This document shows positions 45,360 to 53,841 of a DNA stretch of 64,000 nt, one piece after another. This DNA comes from Prado023 sp963753075. Lineage in GTDB: Bacteria; Actinomycetota; Actinomycetes; S36-B12; CAIYMF01. The stretch lies in NCBI GenBank assembly GCA_963753075.1, contig CAVWAR010000012.1, forward strand, positions 124,001 through 188,000. The letters are read 5' to 3'. A program made the position numbers and the translations under genes. Numbering within the stretch: the stretch's first letter is position 1; the number at the start of each line of letters is the position of its first letter. The notes below the pieces were generated by a model. It made no database searches and had not been told where the DNA came from. It worked only from the letters and a program-made list of their open reading frames with translations.

Positions 45360-45620
45360 ATGGCCCACAAGAAGGGTGCATCCAGCACGCGGAACGGCCG
45401 CGACTCCAATGCACAGCGCCTCGGCGTGAAGCGCTTCGGCGGTCAGGTCGTCAAGTCCGGCGAGATCATCGTCCGCCAGCGTGGCACGCACTTCCACCCC
45501 GGTGAGAATGTCGGTCGCGGTGGCGACGACACCCTCTTCGCCCTCGCCGCCGGCGCCGTGCAGTTCGGCACCGCACGCGGTCGTCGCGTGATCAACATCG
45601 TCGAGGTCCCGGCTGGCTGA
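45360..45620 (+). CDS. rpmA: 50S ribosomal protein L27
   Basis: An 86-residue ribosomal protein near the peptidyl-transferase centre. It starts AHKKGASSTRNGRDSNAQRL directly after Met, with no N-terminal cleavable extension of the Firmicute type. The middle RQRGTHFHPGENVGRGGDDT is the family signature. It lies 4 nt after rplU and is followed by a terminator. Confidence 0.97.
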   Translation: MAHKKGASSTRNGRDSNAQRLGVKRFGGQVVKSGEIIVRQRGTHFHPGENVGRGGDDTLFALAAGAVQFGTARGRRVINIVEVPAG

Positions 45621-45639
45621 GGCCGGACCACTTCACAGG

Positions 45640-45666
45640 AGGCGGGCCCGGTGGGCTCGCCTTTTG
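45640..45666 (+). terminator. Intrinsic terminator after rpmA
   Basis: AGGCGGGCCC (45640-45649) pairs with GGGCTCGCCT (45653-45662) with one G-T/mismatch position, followed directly by TTTTGT. It separates rplU-rpmA from obg. Confidence 0.8.
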
Positions 45667-45820
45667 TGCTGTCCGAGGCAGTTCAGCACCGATGAGTTGA
45701 TCCTCCACGGTTACCGTCATCCTCCCAGAATTCGCGGAGGGGGAACCCAGACGGGGAGGGTCCGCGGGGGTGGTTTCCGCAGTTGCAGGTCCGGTACGTC
45801 GAGGAACAGGAGGCCAGGCC

Positions 45821-47341
45821 ATGGCGACCTTTGTCGACCAGGTGGTGATCCACGCGTCCGCCGGTGCAGGCGGGAACGGGTGCGCCTCCGTGCATCGGGA
45901 GAAGTTCAAGCCGCTCGGTGGGCCCGATGGCGGCAACGGCGGTCGTGGCGGTGACGTCATCCTGGTCGCCGACCCCGGCACCCCGAGTCTGCTCGAGTAC
46001 CACCACTCCCCGCATCGCAAGGCCACCAACGGAGTGCCCGGCCAGGGTGGCCACCGCAACGGTGCGAACGGAGCCGATGTTGTGCTGCCCGTGCCGGTCG
46101 GAACCGTGCTGTCCGTCGACGGTGAGGTCCTGGCCGACCTCCCGGTGCCCGGTGCGCAGGTGGTCATCGCGCACGGAGGGCGCCCTGGGCTGGGCAACGC
46201 AGCCCTGGCCTCAGCGCGTCGCAAGGCACCAGGTTTTGCGCTGCTCGGGGAGCCCGGTGAGCAGATCACCGTTGTCCTCGAACTCAAGACCGTCGCTGAC
46301 ATCGGCTTGATCGGCTTCCCCAGCGCGGGCAAGTCCTCATTGATCGCGGCGATGTCCTCGGCGCGCCCCAAGATCGCCGACTACCCATTCACCACCCTGG
46401 TGCCGAACCTCGGCGTCGTCACAGCCGGCTCCACCGTGTTCACGGTCGCCGATGTCCCCGGCCTGATCCCAGGGGCGTCCGAGGGCAAGGGACTCGGGCT
46501 GGAGTTCCTGCGGCATGTGGAGCGCTGTGCTGCCCTTGTTCAGGTGCTGGACTGCGCCACGCTCGAACCTGGCCGTGATCCGCTGTCGGACCTCGACGAG
46601 ATCGAGGCGGAGCTTGCCCAGTACGGCGGCCTGGCCGATCGGCCCCGGCTCGTCGTGCTCAACAAGATCGACGTGCCTGAGGCTCGTGAACTGGCCGAGA
46701 TGGTGCGCCCGGACCTCGAGGCGCGCGGCCTGCCGGTGTTCCTGGTCTCGGCGGTGTCCCACGAGGGCCTGCGCGAGTTGTCCTTCGCGATGGCCAGCGT
46801 GGTGTCCGCGCAGCGTGCAGCCACCGCCGAGCCTGTCGCCGAGCGAATCGTGATCCAGCCGCGGGCCGTTGATGACGGGGGGTTTGCGATCGTGCGCGAG
46901 GGCGAGGCCTACCGGGTGCGCGGGGAGCGCCCCGAGCGCTGGATCCGGCAGACCGACTTCTCCAACGACGAGGCCGTCGGCTATCTCGCAGATCGGCTGG
47001 CCCGGCTGGGTGTGGAGGACGAGTTGGTGCGGATGGGTGCCCAGGCCGGCGACGAGGTCCGGATCGGGCCCGAGGACAACGCCGTGGTCTTCGACTGGGA
47101 GCCGACGGTGCGCTTGTCCGGTCCCGGGCCGCGCGGTCAGGACCAGCGGATCGAGGGCCCGGAGGCCCGTGAGCACGGTCGGTCGCGCGAGCAGCTGGCC
47201 GCGGACGAGGATCCGGAGGCGGAGTGGACGGCGGATCCGGTCGATGAGGCTCCCGGAACGCCCCGCCGGCACGGCCCGGTGCAGCGCGTGGGCGATGCAC
47301 ATCCGACTGACGCGGTCGATGCGGGGGAGGTCGGGGCCTGA
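45821..47341 (+). CDS. obg: GTPase Obg
   Basis: A 506-residue ribosome-associated GTPase. The N-terminal Obg domain is Gly-rich (VIHASAGAGGNGCASVHREK, then GPDGGNGGRGGDVILVA). The G1 loop is GFPSAGKSS at about 165-173, G3 is DVPGLIPGA and G4 is NKID. A C-terminal OCT domain (RWIRQTDFSNDEAVGYLADR) and a 90-residue acidic tail follow. ATG 45821 has CAGGAGGCC upstream. It overlaps proB by 1 nt (TGATG), linking ribosome maturation with proline synthesis only by genome order. Confidence 0.96.
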   Translation: MATFVDQVVIHASAGAGGNGCASVHREKFKPLGGPDGGNGGRGGDVILVADPGTPSLLEYHHSPHRKATNGVPGQGGHRNGANGADVVLPVPVGTVLSVDGEVLADLPVPGAQVVIAHGGRPGLGNAALASARRKAPGFALLGEPGEQITVVLELKTVADIGLIGFPSAGKSSLIAAMSSARPKIADYPFTTLVPNLGVVTAGSTVFTVADVPGLIPGASEGKGLGLEFLRHVERCAALVQVLDCATLEPGRDPLSDLDEIEAELAQYGGLADRPRLVVLNKIDVPEARELAEMVRPDLEARGLPVFLVSAVSHEGLRELSFAMASVVSAQRAATAEPVAERIVIQPRAVDDGGFAIVREGEAYRVRGERPERWIRQTDFSNDEAVGYLADRLARLGVEDELVRMGAQAGDEVRIGPEDNAVVFDWEPTVRLSGPGPRGQDQRIEGPEAREHGRSREQLAADEDPEAEWTADPVDEAPGTPRRHGPVQRVGDAHPTDAVDAGEVGA

Positions 47342-48594
47342 TGGCTGTCTCTGCGGCGGGGGCGGCATCGCCACGCGAGATGATCAGTTCCGCTCGGCGG
47401 GTGGTGGTCAAGGTCGGCTCGTCGTCGCTGACCCGTCGTGCGCCATCGTCGGCCCAGGCGGGCTGGGAAGCCGGGCCCACAGCCGGACCCCGCCCGGGTC
47501 CGGTGGTTGAGCCGGGTTCGCGAGAAGGCTCCTCAGTGCTCGCCGGGGTGGCGGCCGGGATCGACATCGCCCGGGTCAACGCTCTCGTGGACGCCCTGGG
47601 CGGTGCCAGCGATCGCGGCACCCAGCTCGTGCTGGTGTCATCCGGGGCGATCGCGACCGGGATCGCGCCGCTGGGCCTGCGCCGGCGGCCCCGGGACCTC
47701 GCCTCGGCACAGGCAGCAGCCTCGGTGGGCCAGGGGATCCTCATGGCGCACTACCACGATGCGTTCGCGCGCCATGACCGCACGGTTGGCCAGGTCCTGC
47801 TGACGGCCGATGACCTGGTGCGGCGCGCCCACTACCGCAACGCCCAGCAGACACTTGAACGGCTCCTTGAGCTTGGAGTCGTCCCGATCGTCAACGAGAA
47901 CGACACGGTGGCGACCGCGGAGATCCGTTTCGGTGACAACGACCGGCTCGCGGCCCTCGTGGCGCATCTGGTGCGCGCCGATGCCCTGATCCTGTTGTCG
48001 GATGTCGACGGTCTCTACGACGGCCCACCGGAGCGGGGCGGGAGCCGGATCGTCCCCGAGGTGATCTCCGCAGCAGACCTGGAGCGGGTTGTTGTGGGGG
48101 GTGCTGGCTCGTCCGGAGTGGGGCAGGGTGGCATGGGCACGAAGCTGGAAGCGGCCCGGATCGCCACCGATGCAGGGATCCCCGTGGTCCTCACGGCAGC
48201 CGCCAACGCAGCCGCCGCGCTCGGCGGGGAGCCGGTGGGCACGGTCTTCCACGCGGCCGGGGACCGTTCGGCGTCTCGGATGCTGTGGCTGGCGCACGCC
48301 ACCTCCAGCCGTGGGCAGATCCACCTGGACGCCGGTGCGGTCCGGGCCGTCCGCGACCGCGGTGCCTCGCTGCTGCCCGCAGGGATCACCCACGTCGTCG
48401 GTGGCTTCATCGCCCGCGACCCGGTGGATCTCGTGGGGCCCGACGGAGGGGTGGTGGCCCGAGGGCTCGTGGCCTACGACGCCGTCGAGCTCCCGGCGCT
48501 GCTCGGTCGATCGACAAGGGACCTGGCAGCAGAGCTGGGCCCAGAGTACGAGCGCGAGGTGGTCCACAGAGACGACCTGGTCCTGCTGAACTGA
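47341..48594 (+). CDS. proB: Glutamate 5-kinase, first step of proline synthesis
   Basis: A 417-residue kinase converting glutamate to glutamyl 5-phosphate. The amino acid kinase domain has KVGSSS at 24-29, LVSSGAIATGIAPLGL, NENDTVATAEIRFGDNDRLA and LLSDVDGLYD. A C-terminal PUA domain follows. Between KVGSSSLTRR and GIDIARVNAL there is an insertion of about 37 residues rich in Gly/Pro/Ser compared with typical ProB, where 3-6 residues connect these elements. ATG 47341 overlaps obg. proA follows after 136 bp with its own promoter. Confidence 0.95.
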   Translation: MAVSAAGAASPREMISSARRVVVKVGSSSLTRRAPSSAQAGWEAGPTAGPRPGPVVEPGSREGSSVLAGVAAGIDIARVNALVDALGGASDRGTQLVLVSSGAIATGIAPLGLRRRPRDLASAQAAASVGQGILMAHYHDAFARHDRTVGQVLLTADDLVRRAHYRNAQQTLERLLELGVVPIVNENDTVATAEIRFGDNDRLAALVAHLVRADALILLSDVDGLYDGPPERGGSRIVPEVISAADLERVVVGGAGSSGVGQGGMGTKLEAARIATDAGIPVVLTAAANAAAALGGEPVGTVFHAAGDRSASRMLWLAHATSSRGQIHLDAGAVRAVRDRGASLLPAGITHVVGGFIARDPVDLVGPDGGVVARGLVAYDAVELPALLGRSTRDLAAELGPEYEREVVHRDDLVLLN

Positions 48595-48718
48595 CCGGTG
48601 CCTCCCGCTCCCACCCCCGTGAACCCTCCGCCAGGGGCCGGAATCTCCGCGCCGCGTGGGGGACCTGACCCTTCGCGGAGGGTCTGCGCTGGTTGGCGAG
48701 GGTTGGCGGGCGTTCGTC

Positions 48719-48724
48719 TACCCT
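48719..48724 (+). promoter_or_regulatory. -10 hexamer TACCCT, leaderless promoter of proA
   Basis: TACCCTTG lies 6 nt before the ATG at 48731, in the gap after proB. proA may thus be transcribed independently. Confidence 0.45.
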
Positions 48725-48730
48725 TGGGAC

Positions 48731-50017
48731 ATGTCTCATGCGCCGAACAACACCGCGGAGCGGGACGCGGTCCTCGCCACCGCGCGCCGGGCCAGGACGG
48801 CCGCTGTCTCGCTGCGGCAGCTGACGCGGGCCCAGAAGGACGCCGCCCTGCGGGCGATGGCCGATGCCCTGCGTGAGTCGACCGATCAGCTGCTGACCGC
48901 CAACGCCCTCGACGTCGAGCGGGCCGTGGCCACCGGGACGACCCCCGGGGTTGTCGACCGGTTGACCCTCACCGAGGCGCGGCTCGCCGATATCGCCGAT
49001 TCCCTGGAGATGGTCGCTGGCCTGCCTGATCCAGTGGGGGAGGTCGTGCGTGGCTGGACCCAGCCGAACGGGCTGGAGATCCGCCAGGTGCGCGTGCCGA
49101 TGGGTGTGGTCGCCATGGTGTACGAGGCGCGCCCGAACGTCACGGTGGACGCCGCCGGCCTTAGCCTCAAGAGTGGCAACGCGGCACTGCTCCGTGGCTC
49201 GTCGTCGGCATACGACTCGAACGCCGCACTGGTCGACGTCATGCGCGGTGCCCTGCGGGGCACGCAGGTGCCGGAGGACGCGGTTCAGCTGGTCCCGGGC
49301 CGCAGCCATGACGCGGTCAGCGCACTCATGACCGCCCGGGGCCTCGTCGACCTGCTGATCCCGCGCGGGGGAGCGGGCCTGATCCGCAGCGTCGTGGAGA
49401 ACTCGACCGTACCGGTCATCGAGACCGGGGTCGGCAACTGCCACGTGTACGTGGATGCTTCCGCGGACATCGACAAGGCCGTGGCCATCCTGGTCAACTC
49501 CAAGACCCAGCGCACCAGCGTGTGCAACGCGGCCGAGACGTTCCTGGTGCACAGCGCGGCGGCGCCGAAGTTCCTGCCCGCTGCCCTGGCTGCCCTGGCC
49601 AAGAAGGACGTGACCGTCCACGGCGACGAGCGGATGGCTGAGTACGCCTCTGCCGCCGGGATCGCCTTCGTCCCAGCCACCGATCAGGACTGGGCCGACG
49701 AGTACCTCTCGCTGGACATCGCCGCGGGGATCGTCGACTCCCTGGATGAGGCGTGCGGGCACATCCGGCGCTGGTCCAGCGGGCACACCGAGGCGATCGT
49801 CACCGAGGACCTGAGCGCCGCTCGCCGGTTCATCGGCGGCGTCGACTCCGCAGCGGTCATGGTCAACGCCTCGACCAGGTTCACCGATGGTGGGGAGTTC
49901 GGATTCGGTGCGGAGATCGGGATCTCGACGCAGAAGCTGCATGCACGCGGACCGATGGGCCTCACGGAACTGACCTCCACGACCTATCTGGTATTCGGCG
50001 ACGGCACCATCCGATGA
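48731..50017 (+). CDS. proA: Glutamate-5-semialdehyde dehydrogenase
   Basis: A 428-residue NADPH-dependent reductase making glutamate 5-semialdehyde from glutamyl 5-phosphate. The catalytic cysteine is Cys265 in QRTSVCNAAET. Other motifs are MGVVAMVYEARPNVTVDAAG, LIPRGGAGLIRSV and the end EFGFGAEIGISTQKLHARGP. The frame is open upstream to 48656, but ATG 48731 fits the TACCCT leaderless promoter. With proB it forms the proline pathway; proC is not in the window. Confidence 0.96.
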   Translation: MSHAPNNTAERDAVLATARRARTAAVSLRQLTRAQKDAALRAMADALRESTDQLLTANALDVERAVATGTTPGVVDRLTLTEARLADIADSLEMVAGLPDPVGEVVRGWTQPNGLEIRQVRVPMGVVAMVYEARPNVTVDAAGLSLKSGNAALLRGSSSAYDSNAALVDVMRGALRGTQVPEDAVQLVPGRSHDAVSALMTARGLVDLLIPRGGAGLIRSVVENSTVPVIETGVGNCHVYVDASADIDKAVAILVNSKTQRTSVCNAAETFLVHSAAAPKFLPAALAALAKKDVTVHGDERMAEYASAAGIAFVPATDQDWADEYLSLDIAAGIVDSLDEACGHIRRWSSGHTEAIVTEDLSAARRFIGGVDSAAVMVNASTRFTDGGEFGFGAEIGISTQKLHARGPMGLTELTSTTYLVFGDGTIR

Positions 50018-50120
50018 CCAGACCCCGGGGGACACCGATGTCCCGGGATCGCCGCACCTGTGCGCGGTGCGCTCCCGGATCCGATAGGCTCCCCGCGGGC
50101 CGATGGGAAGGGGATAGTCG

Positions 50121-50264
50121 ATGCTGAATGCACTTGTTCGGTTCTCCGAGGGAGCTGACGTGGAGGAGCATTCCGGCGTCCCCGCCGAGGTGTACGGAGT
50201 TGTGGCCCTCGTTCTGCTGCTTGTCCTGCTCATCGTGGTCACCCGGTTCAACCCGGACCGGTGA
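50121..50264 (+). CDS. Small single-pass membrane protein upstream of nadD
   Basis: A 47-residue protein: a short polar N-terminus (LNALVRFSEGADVEEHSGVP), one membrane helix (YGVVALVLLLVLLIVVTRF) and the end FNPDR. A comparable tiny membrane protein sits before nadD in other actinobacteria. ATG 50121 has GAAGGGGA upstream, and a TAGGCT -10-like element lies at 50085-50090. Its stop overlaps the nadD GTG (GTGA), so the two are coupled. Function is unknown. Confidence 0.75.
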   Translation: MLNALVRFSEGADVEEHSGVPAEVYGVVALVLLLVLLIVVTRFNPDR

Positions 50265-50872
50265 GCCCGAGCGCACCGATGACCGTGCGCTTGGGGGTCA
50301 TGGGGGGAACGTTCGACCCGATCCATCACGGTCACCTGGTCGCGGCCAGTGAGGTTGCCCACCTGTTCGCCCTGGACTCCGTGGTCTTCGTTCCCACAGG
50401 ACAGCCGTGGCAGAAGACGGAGCGCTCCGTCTCCGACCCGGAGTCCAGGTACCTGATGACCGTGATCGCCACTGCCGACGATCCGCGGTTCACCGTGAGC
50501 CGGGTCGACATCGAACGCGAGGGGCCGACCTACACGGTGGACACGCTGCGCGACCTGCATGAGCAGCACCCTGATGCCGATCTGTACTTCATCACCGGTG
50601 CTGATGCCCTCGGCTCGATCCTGACCTGGCGGGACCCGGACGAGATCCTGGAGCGTGCACACCTGGTGGCTGTGACCCGTCCAGGTCATGACGTGAGCGC
50701 CGCACACCTCCCTGAGGGCTCGGCGACGATCGTCGAGATCCCGGCGCTGGCGATCTCCTCCACGGATTGCCGGGTGCGAGTCGAGCAGGGTGCCCCGATC
50801 AGCTACCTGGTCCCGGCAGGGGTCGATCGGTTCATCGCAAAGACGGGCCTGTATCGGGCGGATGCCACGTGA
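50261..50872 (+). CDS. nadD: Nicotinate-nucleotide adenylyltransferase
   Basis: A 203-residue enzyme that makes deamido-NAD from nicotinate mononucleotide and ATP. The nucleotidyltransferase signature is GGTFDPIHHGHL at about residues 15-26, and the second motif is ISSTDCR, a variant of the usual ISSTxIR. GTG 50261 overlaps the small upstream gene and ATG 50279 is an alternative. Its stop overlaps the LCP gene start (GTGA), so the nadD region is one operon with rsfS nearby. Confidence 0.95.
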   Translation: MSPSAPMTVRLGVMGGTFDPIHHGHLVAASEVAHLFALDSVVFVPTGQPWQKTERSVSDPESRYLMTVIATADDPRFTVSRVDIEREGPTYTVDTLRDLHEQHPDADLYFITGADALGSILTWRDPDEILERAHLVAVTRPGHDVSAAHLPEGSATIVEIPALAISSTDCRVRVEQGAPISYLVPAGVDRFIAKTGLYRADAT

Positions 50873-52671
50873 GCCCGAAGCACGCAAAGCCGGAGCCGCC
50901 GGAGGAGCCCGAGGGGCGGCACACCCCGCCCGCCGACCAGGACGCGGAGCAGGAGCCAGCGGACAGCACGCCCGACGAGCCGAGTGGTGTGGCGGCCCGG
51001 GCGCCGACCGACGATGCCCAGCCAACGGATGTGAGCCAGCCGAACCCGGAGCCGTCAGAACCCCCGCCGCCGCCGCAGCCGCACCCTCCCGCGGTGGCCC
51101 CGGGGGAACCCGCGCCACCGTCCCCGTCCCCACCGGCGCCGGCACCGGCACCGGCTCCCGCGCCAGCGCCGGCGCAGAGCCCGTCGCCCGAGTCCCCGCC
51201 GGCACCCAGCAACTCCCCGCCGAGCGCGATACCGCCCCGAGCCGAGCAAGCGCCCAGCCCGCCCGCGACACCTGCACCGGCTCCCGAGGCGGTTGCAGGA
51301 CCGGCTCCCGAGGCCCCCGCAGCACGGCCCCCCGGGGTGGCAGCAGCAGCTGTCCCCGCCGGCGAGGCGGCCGTACCTCCTGCCCCCGGAGCGACCGCAC
51401 CTTCTGCCTCCGCAGACGCCGGCGCTGAGCAGGCTCCGGCCCCCACGCGCGCCCGGAGTCAGCGCAGTCAACGGAGTCCACGCCCGCGCCCGCCGGGCGG
51501 TCGTCGGGTCCGGTCCCGGTGGATGTGGGCCTTCCTTGCCGTGCTGGTCGCGGCCCTCCTGGGGTGGGTGCTCGTCTCGGTCCAGACCTCGGGTTCGGGC
51601 GGCACCCCGGATCCCGCACCCGTCCCCTCGGTGGTGGCCGAGCAGGAGACCCTGCTGATCCAGGCCCGCAACGACGCTGACCTGGGCGTGGACAACATGG
51701 TGGCCGGAGTCGGCGGCGGGCTCCCGGCTGCCCAGCTGCTGGTCCCGTCACGGCTGATCGTCGACGTCCCCGGCGCTGGCCAGCAGACGCTGGGAGCCAG
51801 CGCCCGGCTCCTGGACCGCTCCGCGTCGCAGGACGCCCTGTCCGACCTCCTTGCCCTGCGCATCGACGGGACGCTGAGCCTCGGGCGACTCGCCCTCGCG
51901 GGGATGGTCGACTACGTCGGTGGCATCACCGTGGATGTCGACCAACCCATCACGGAGGTCGACGAGGAGACCGGGGTGGAGACGGTCGTTGTTCCCTCGG
52001 GCACCCAGACCCTGGACGGGAATCAGGCTGCGACCTACGCGCTGACCTGGTTGCCCGACGAGCCCGAGGCGGCCAGGCTGGCCCGGTACTCCCAGGTGAT
52101 GACGGCCACGATCTCCGGGCTTCCCGACGACGCGCTGCGGATCGAGCAGATGCTCACCTCACTCGGCGGCTCGGCACGGACCACGACAGCCTCCGCGACG
52201 GTGGCCCAGTTCCTGCTTCAGATGCGCGAGAGCATCCTCGACGGTGGGCAGCAGGTACGGGTCCTTCCCACGACCGACATCGAGGCGGGGGAGGCCCTTG
52301 CGGTGGTCCGTGCGGACCTCGTGGCGGGCAAGGCGGTCATCGACTCGCTGCTGCCGCAGGCGGTGCTCACCGGGGCTGAGTCGAATCCGAGGGTCCTCGT
52401 GCAGAACGGGGTCGGCACCCCTGGGCTGGGGGCCAGCGCCCGGGACCGCCTGGTGGGGTCCGGGATGGTGTACATCAACGGCGGGAACGCCGACCAGTTC
52501 GACCAGGATCAGACGCTGGTGATCGTCGCGGACGCCACGACCGAGTCGGTGACGCTTGGCGAGAGCGTGGCAGAGGCCCTGGGTGTTCCGCCCACCTCTG
52601 TGCAGATCGCCGAGGACGGTCAGAACGTCGCTGACGTGGTGGTCATCCTCGGGGCGGACTTCGAGCCCTGA
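50869..52671 (+). CDS. LCP-like protein with LytR_C domain
   Basis: A 600-residue bitopic protein. The first 210 residues are Pro/Ala/Glu-rich and probably cytoplasmic, followed by a basic stretch and a membrane helix (MWAFLAVLVAALLGWVLVSV). The extracytoplasmic part resembles a LytR-CpsA-Psr domain (about 265-430: GTLSLGRLALAGMVDYVGGI, then TLDGNQAATYAL) and ends with a LytR_C domain (NPRVLVQNGVGTPGLG). The usual SIPRD motif and other conserved Arg/Asp of active LCP ligases are not seen, so phosphotransferase activity is doubtful. GTG 50869 overlaps nadD by 4 nt. Confidence 0.8.
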   Translation: MSPKHAKPEPPEEPEGRHTPPADQDAEQEPADSTPDEPSGVAARAPTDDAQPTDVSQPNPEPSEPPPPPQPHPPAVAPGEPAPPSPSPPAPAPAPAPAPAPAQSPSPESPPAPSNSPPSAIPPRAEQAPSPPATPAPAPEAVAGPAPEAPAARPPGVAAAAVPAGEAAVPPAPGATAPSASADAGAEQAPAPTRARSQRSQRSPRPRPPGGRRVRSRWMWAFLAVLVAALLGWVLVSVQTSGSGGTPDPAPVPSVVAEQETLLIQARNDADLGVDNMVAGVGGGLPAAQLLVPSRLIVDVPGAGQQTLGASARLLDRSASQDALSDLLALRIDGTLSLGRLALAGMVDYVGGITVDVDQPITEVDEETGVETVVVPSGTQTLDGNQAATYALTWLPDEPEAARLARYSQVMTATISGLPDDALRIEQMLTSLGGSARTTTASATVAQFLLQMRESILDGGQQVRVLPTTDIEAGEALAVVRADLVAGKAVIDSLLPQAVLTGAESNPRVLVQNGVGTPGLGASARDRLVGSGMVYINGGNADQFDQDQTLVIVADATTESVTLGESVAEALGVPPTSVQIAEDGQNVADVVVILGADFEP

Positions 52672-52704
52672 CTCAGCGTCGGTGGGGGTACCGTCGCAGG
52701 AAGG

Positions 52705-52710
52705 TAGGCT
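52705..52710 (+). promoter_or_regulatory. -10 hexamer TAGGCT, leaderless promoter of rsfS
   Basis: TAGGCT ends 7 nt before the GTG at 52718, and no ribosome site is present. It gives rsfS its own start within the nadD cluster. Confidence 0.4.
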
Positions 52711-52717
52711 CCTGGCT

Positions 52718-53104
52718 GTGACTGCTGACCCGCACGCCGTGACCCTCGCGGTCGCAGCCGCCCAGGCTGCGTCCGAGAAGCTCGCCGACGACATCGTGGC
52801 CATCGACGTGAGCAACCACCTGGTTCTCACCGATGTGTTCCTGCTGTGCTCCGCGGCCAACGACCGTGCGGTGCGCGCCGTGATGGATGCGATCGAGGAG
52901 GCGCTGGCCAAGCTCGGCGCGAAGCCGCTGCGCAGGGAGGGGGAGGCCGAGGGCCGCTGGGTGCTGCTGGACTACAACGAGATCGTCGTGCATGTCCAGC
53001 AGGCTGAGGAGCGGTTCCACTACGCACTGGAGCGGCTCTGGCGGGACTGCCCCGTGATCGAGCTGCCGGAGGAGGTCAACCGGCCCCGGACCCCGGCCCC
53101 GTGA
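52718..53104 (+). CDS. rsfS: Ribosome silencing factor RsfS (YbeB/iojap)
   Basis: A 128-residue protein that binds L14 and blocks subunit joining when nutrients are scarce. Core signatures are DDIVAIDVSNHLVLTDVFLL, RREGEAEGRWVLLDYNEIVV and HVQQAEERFHYALERLW. The start GTG 52718 is set by the TAGGCT hexamer 7 nt upstream. It overlaps the following phosphatase gene by 4 nt (GTGA). The position after nadD is the usual one across bacteria. Confidence 0.95.
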   Translation: MTADPHAVTLAVAAAQAASEKLADDIVAIDVSNHLVLTDVFLLCSAANDRAVRAVMDAIEEALAKLGAKPLRREGEAEGRWVLLDYNEIVVHVQQAEERFHYALERLWRDCPVIELPEEVNRPRTPAP

Positions 53105-53790
53105 ACGACGGATGGAACGCACGGCCCCGTCGCCGGATCGTCTTCTGGCGGCACGGTCGGACCGCGTGGAATCTGGAGAGCCGGTTCCAGGGTGCGACGG
53201 ATGTTCCCCTCGACCCGGTGGGAGTCGCCCAGGCGGTGTCGGCAGCCCCAGCCATCGCAGCGATGGAGCCGGACATCATCGTCTCCAGCGATCTTGGCCG
53301 GGCGATCACCACAGCGGGCACGTTGGCGGACATGACCGATCTGCCGGTCCGGACCGACGCGCGCCTGCGGGAGACCGACGGCGGGTCGTGGCAGGGGCGC
53401 ACGCGGGCAGAGATACTGGCCCAGGACGAGGAGACCTTCCGCGCGTGGATCGCCGGTCACGACGTCCGCCCGCCCGGCGGCGAGGCCCGCAGTGAAGTCG
53501 TGGCGCGCGTGGTCGCTGCCGTGGACGCCCATCTCGCGGATCTCCCGGCCGGCGGCGTCATGGTGGTGGTCAGCCACGGCGGCTCGATCCGAGGTGCCAT
53601 TGGCGGACTCCTCGGTCTGGCACCCGAGCAGTGGACGGCGTTGGGTGTGATCAGCAACTGCGCCTGGAGTGTGCTCAGCCAGTTGGAGCTGCCCGGCGAA
53701 CCCGGTGGGGAGCCCGTGACGCGGTGGCGCCTCGAGGAGTACAACGCCGCGGCCGCGCCCGGGCCGGCCCTGGGCGCGGACGACGCCTGA
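53101..53790 (+). CDS. Histidine phosphatase (phosphoglycerate mutase-like)
   Basis: A 229-residue member of the histidine phosphatase superfamily. The phospho-accepting RHG is residues 17-19 (FWRHGRTAWN), the acid region is LRETDGGSWQGRTRAEI and the second histidine is in VVVSHGGSIRGAI. In actinobacteria a protein of this type commonly follows rsfS. Substrate could be a phosphosugar or other phosphoester. GTG 53101 overlaps rsfS, so the two are coupled. Confidence 0.9.
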   Translation: MNDGWNARPRRRIVFWRHGRTAWNLESRFQGATDVPLDPVGVAQAVSAAPAIAAMEPDIIVSSDLGRAITTAGTLADMTDLPVRTDARLRETDGGSWQGRTRAEILAQDEETFRAWIAGHDVRPPGGEARSEVVARVVAAVDAHLADLPAGGVMVVVSHGGSIRGAIGGLLGLAPEQWTALGVISNCAWSVLSQLELPGEPGGEPVTRWRLEEYNAAAAPGPALGADDA

Positions 53791-53841
53791 TCCGGACCGG
53801 TCCCGGTGGAACGCGGCGAGCGCCCACGCCCGCGGATGGCG

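Noticed and set aside
48407..51751. 1114-codon leftward frame opposite proA-nadD-LCP
   Set aside because: GC-driven antisense shadow across several clear genes.
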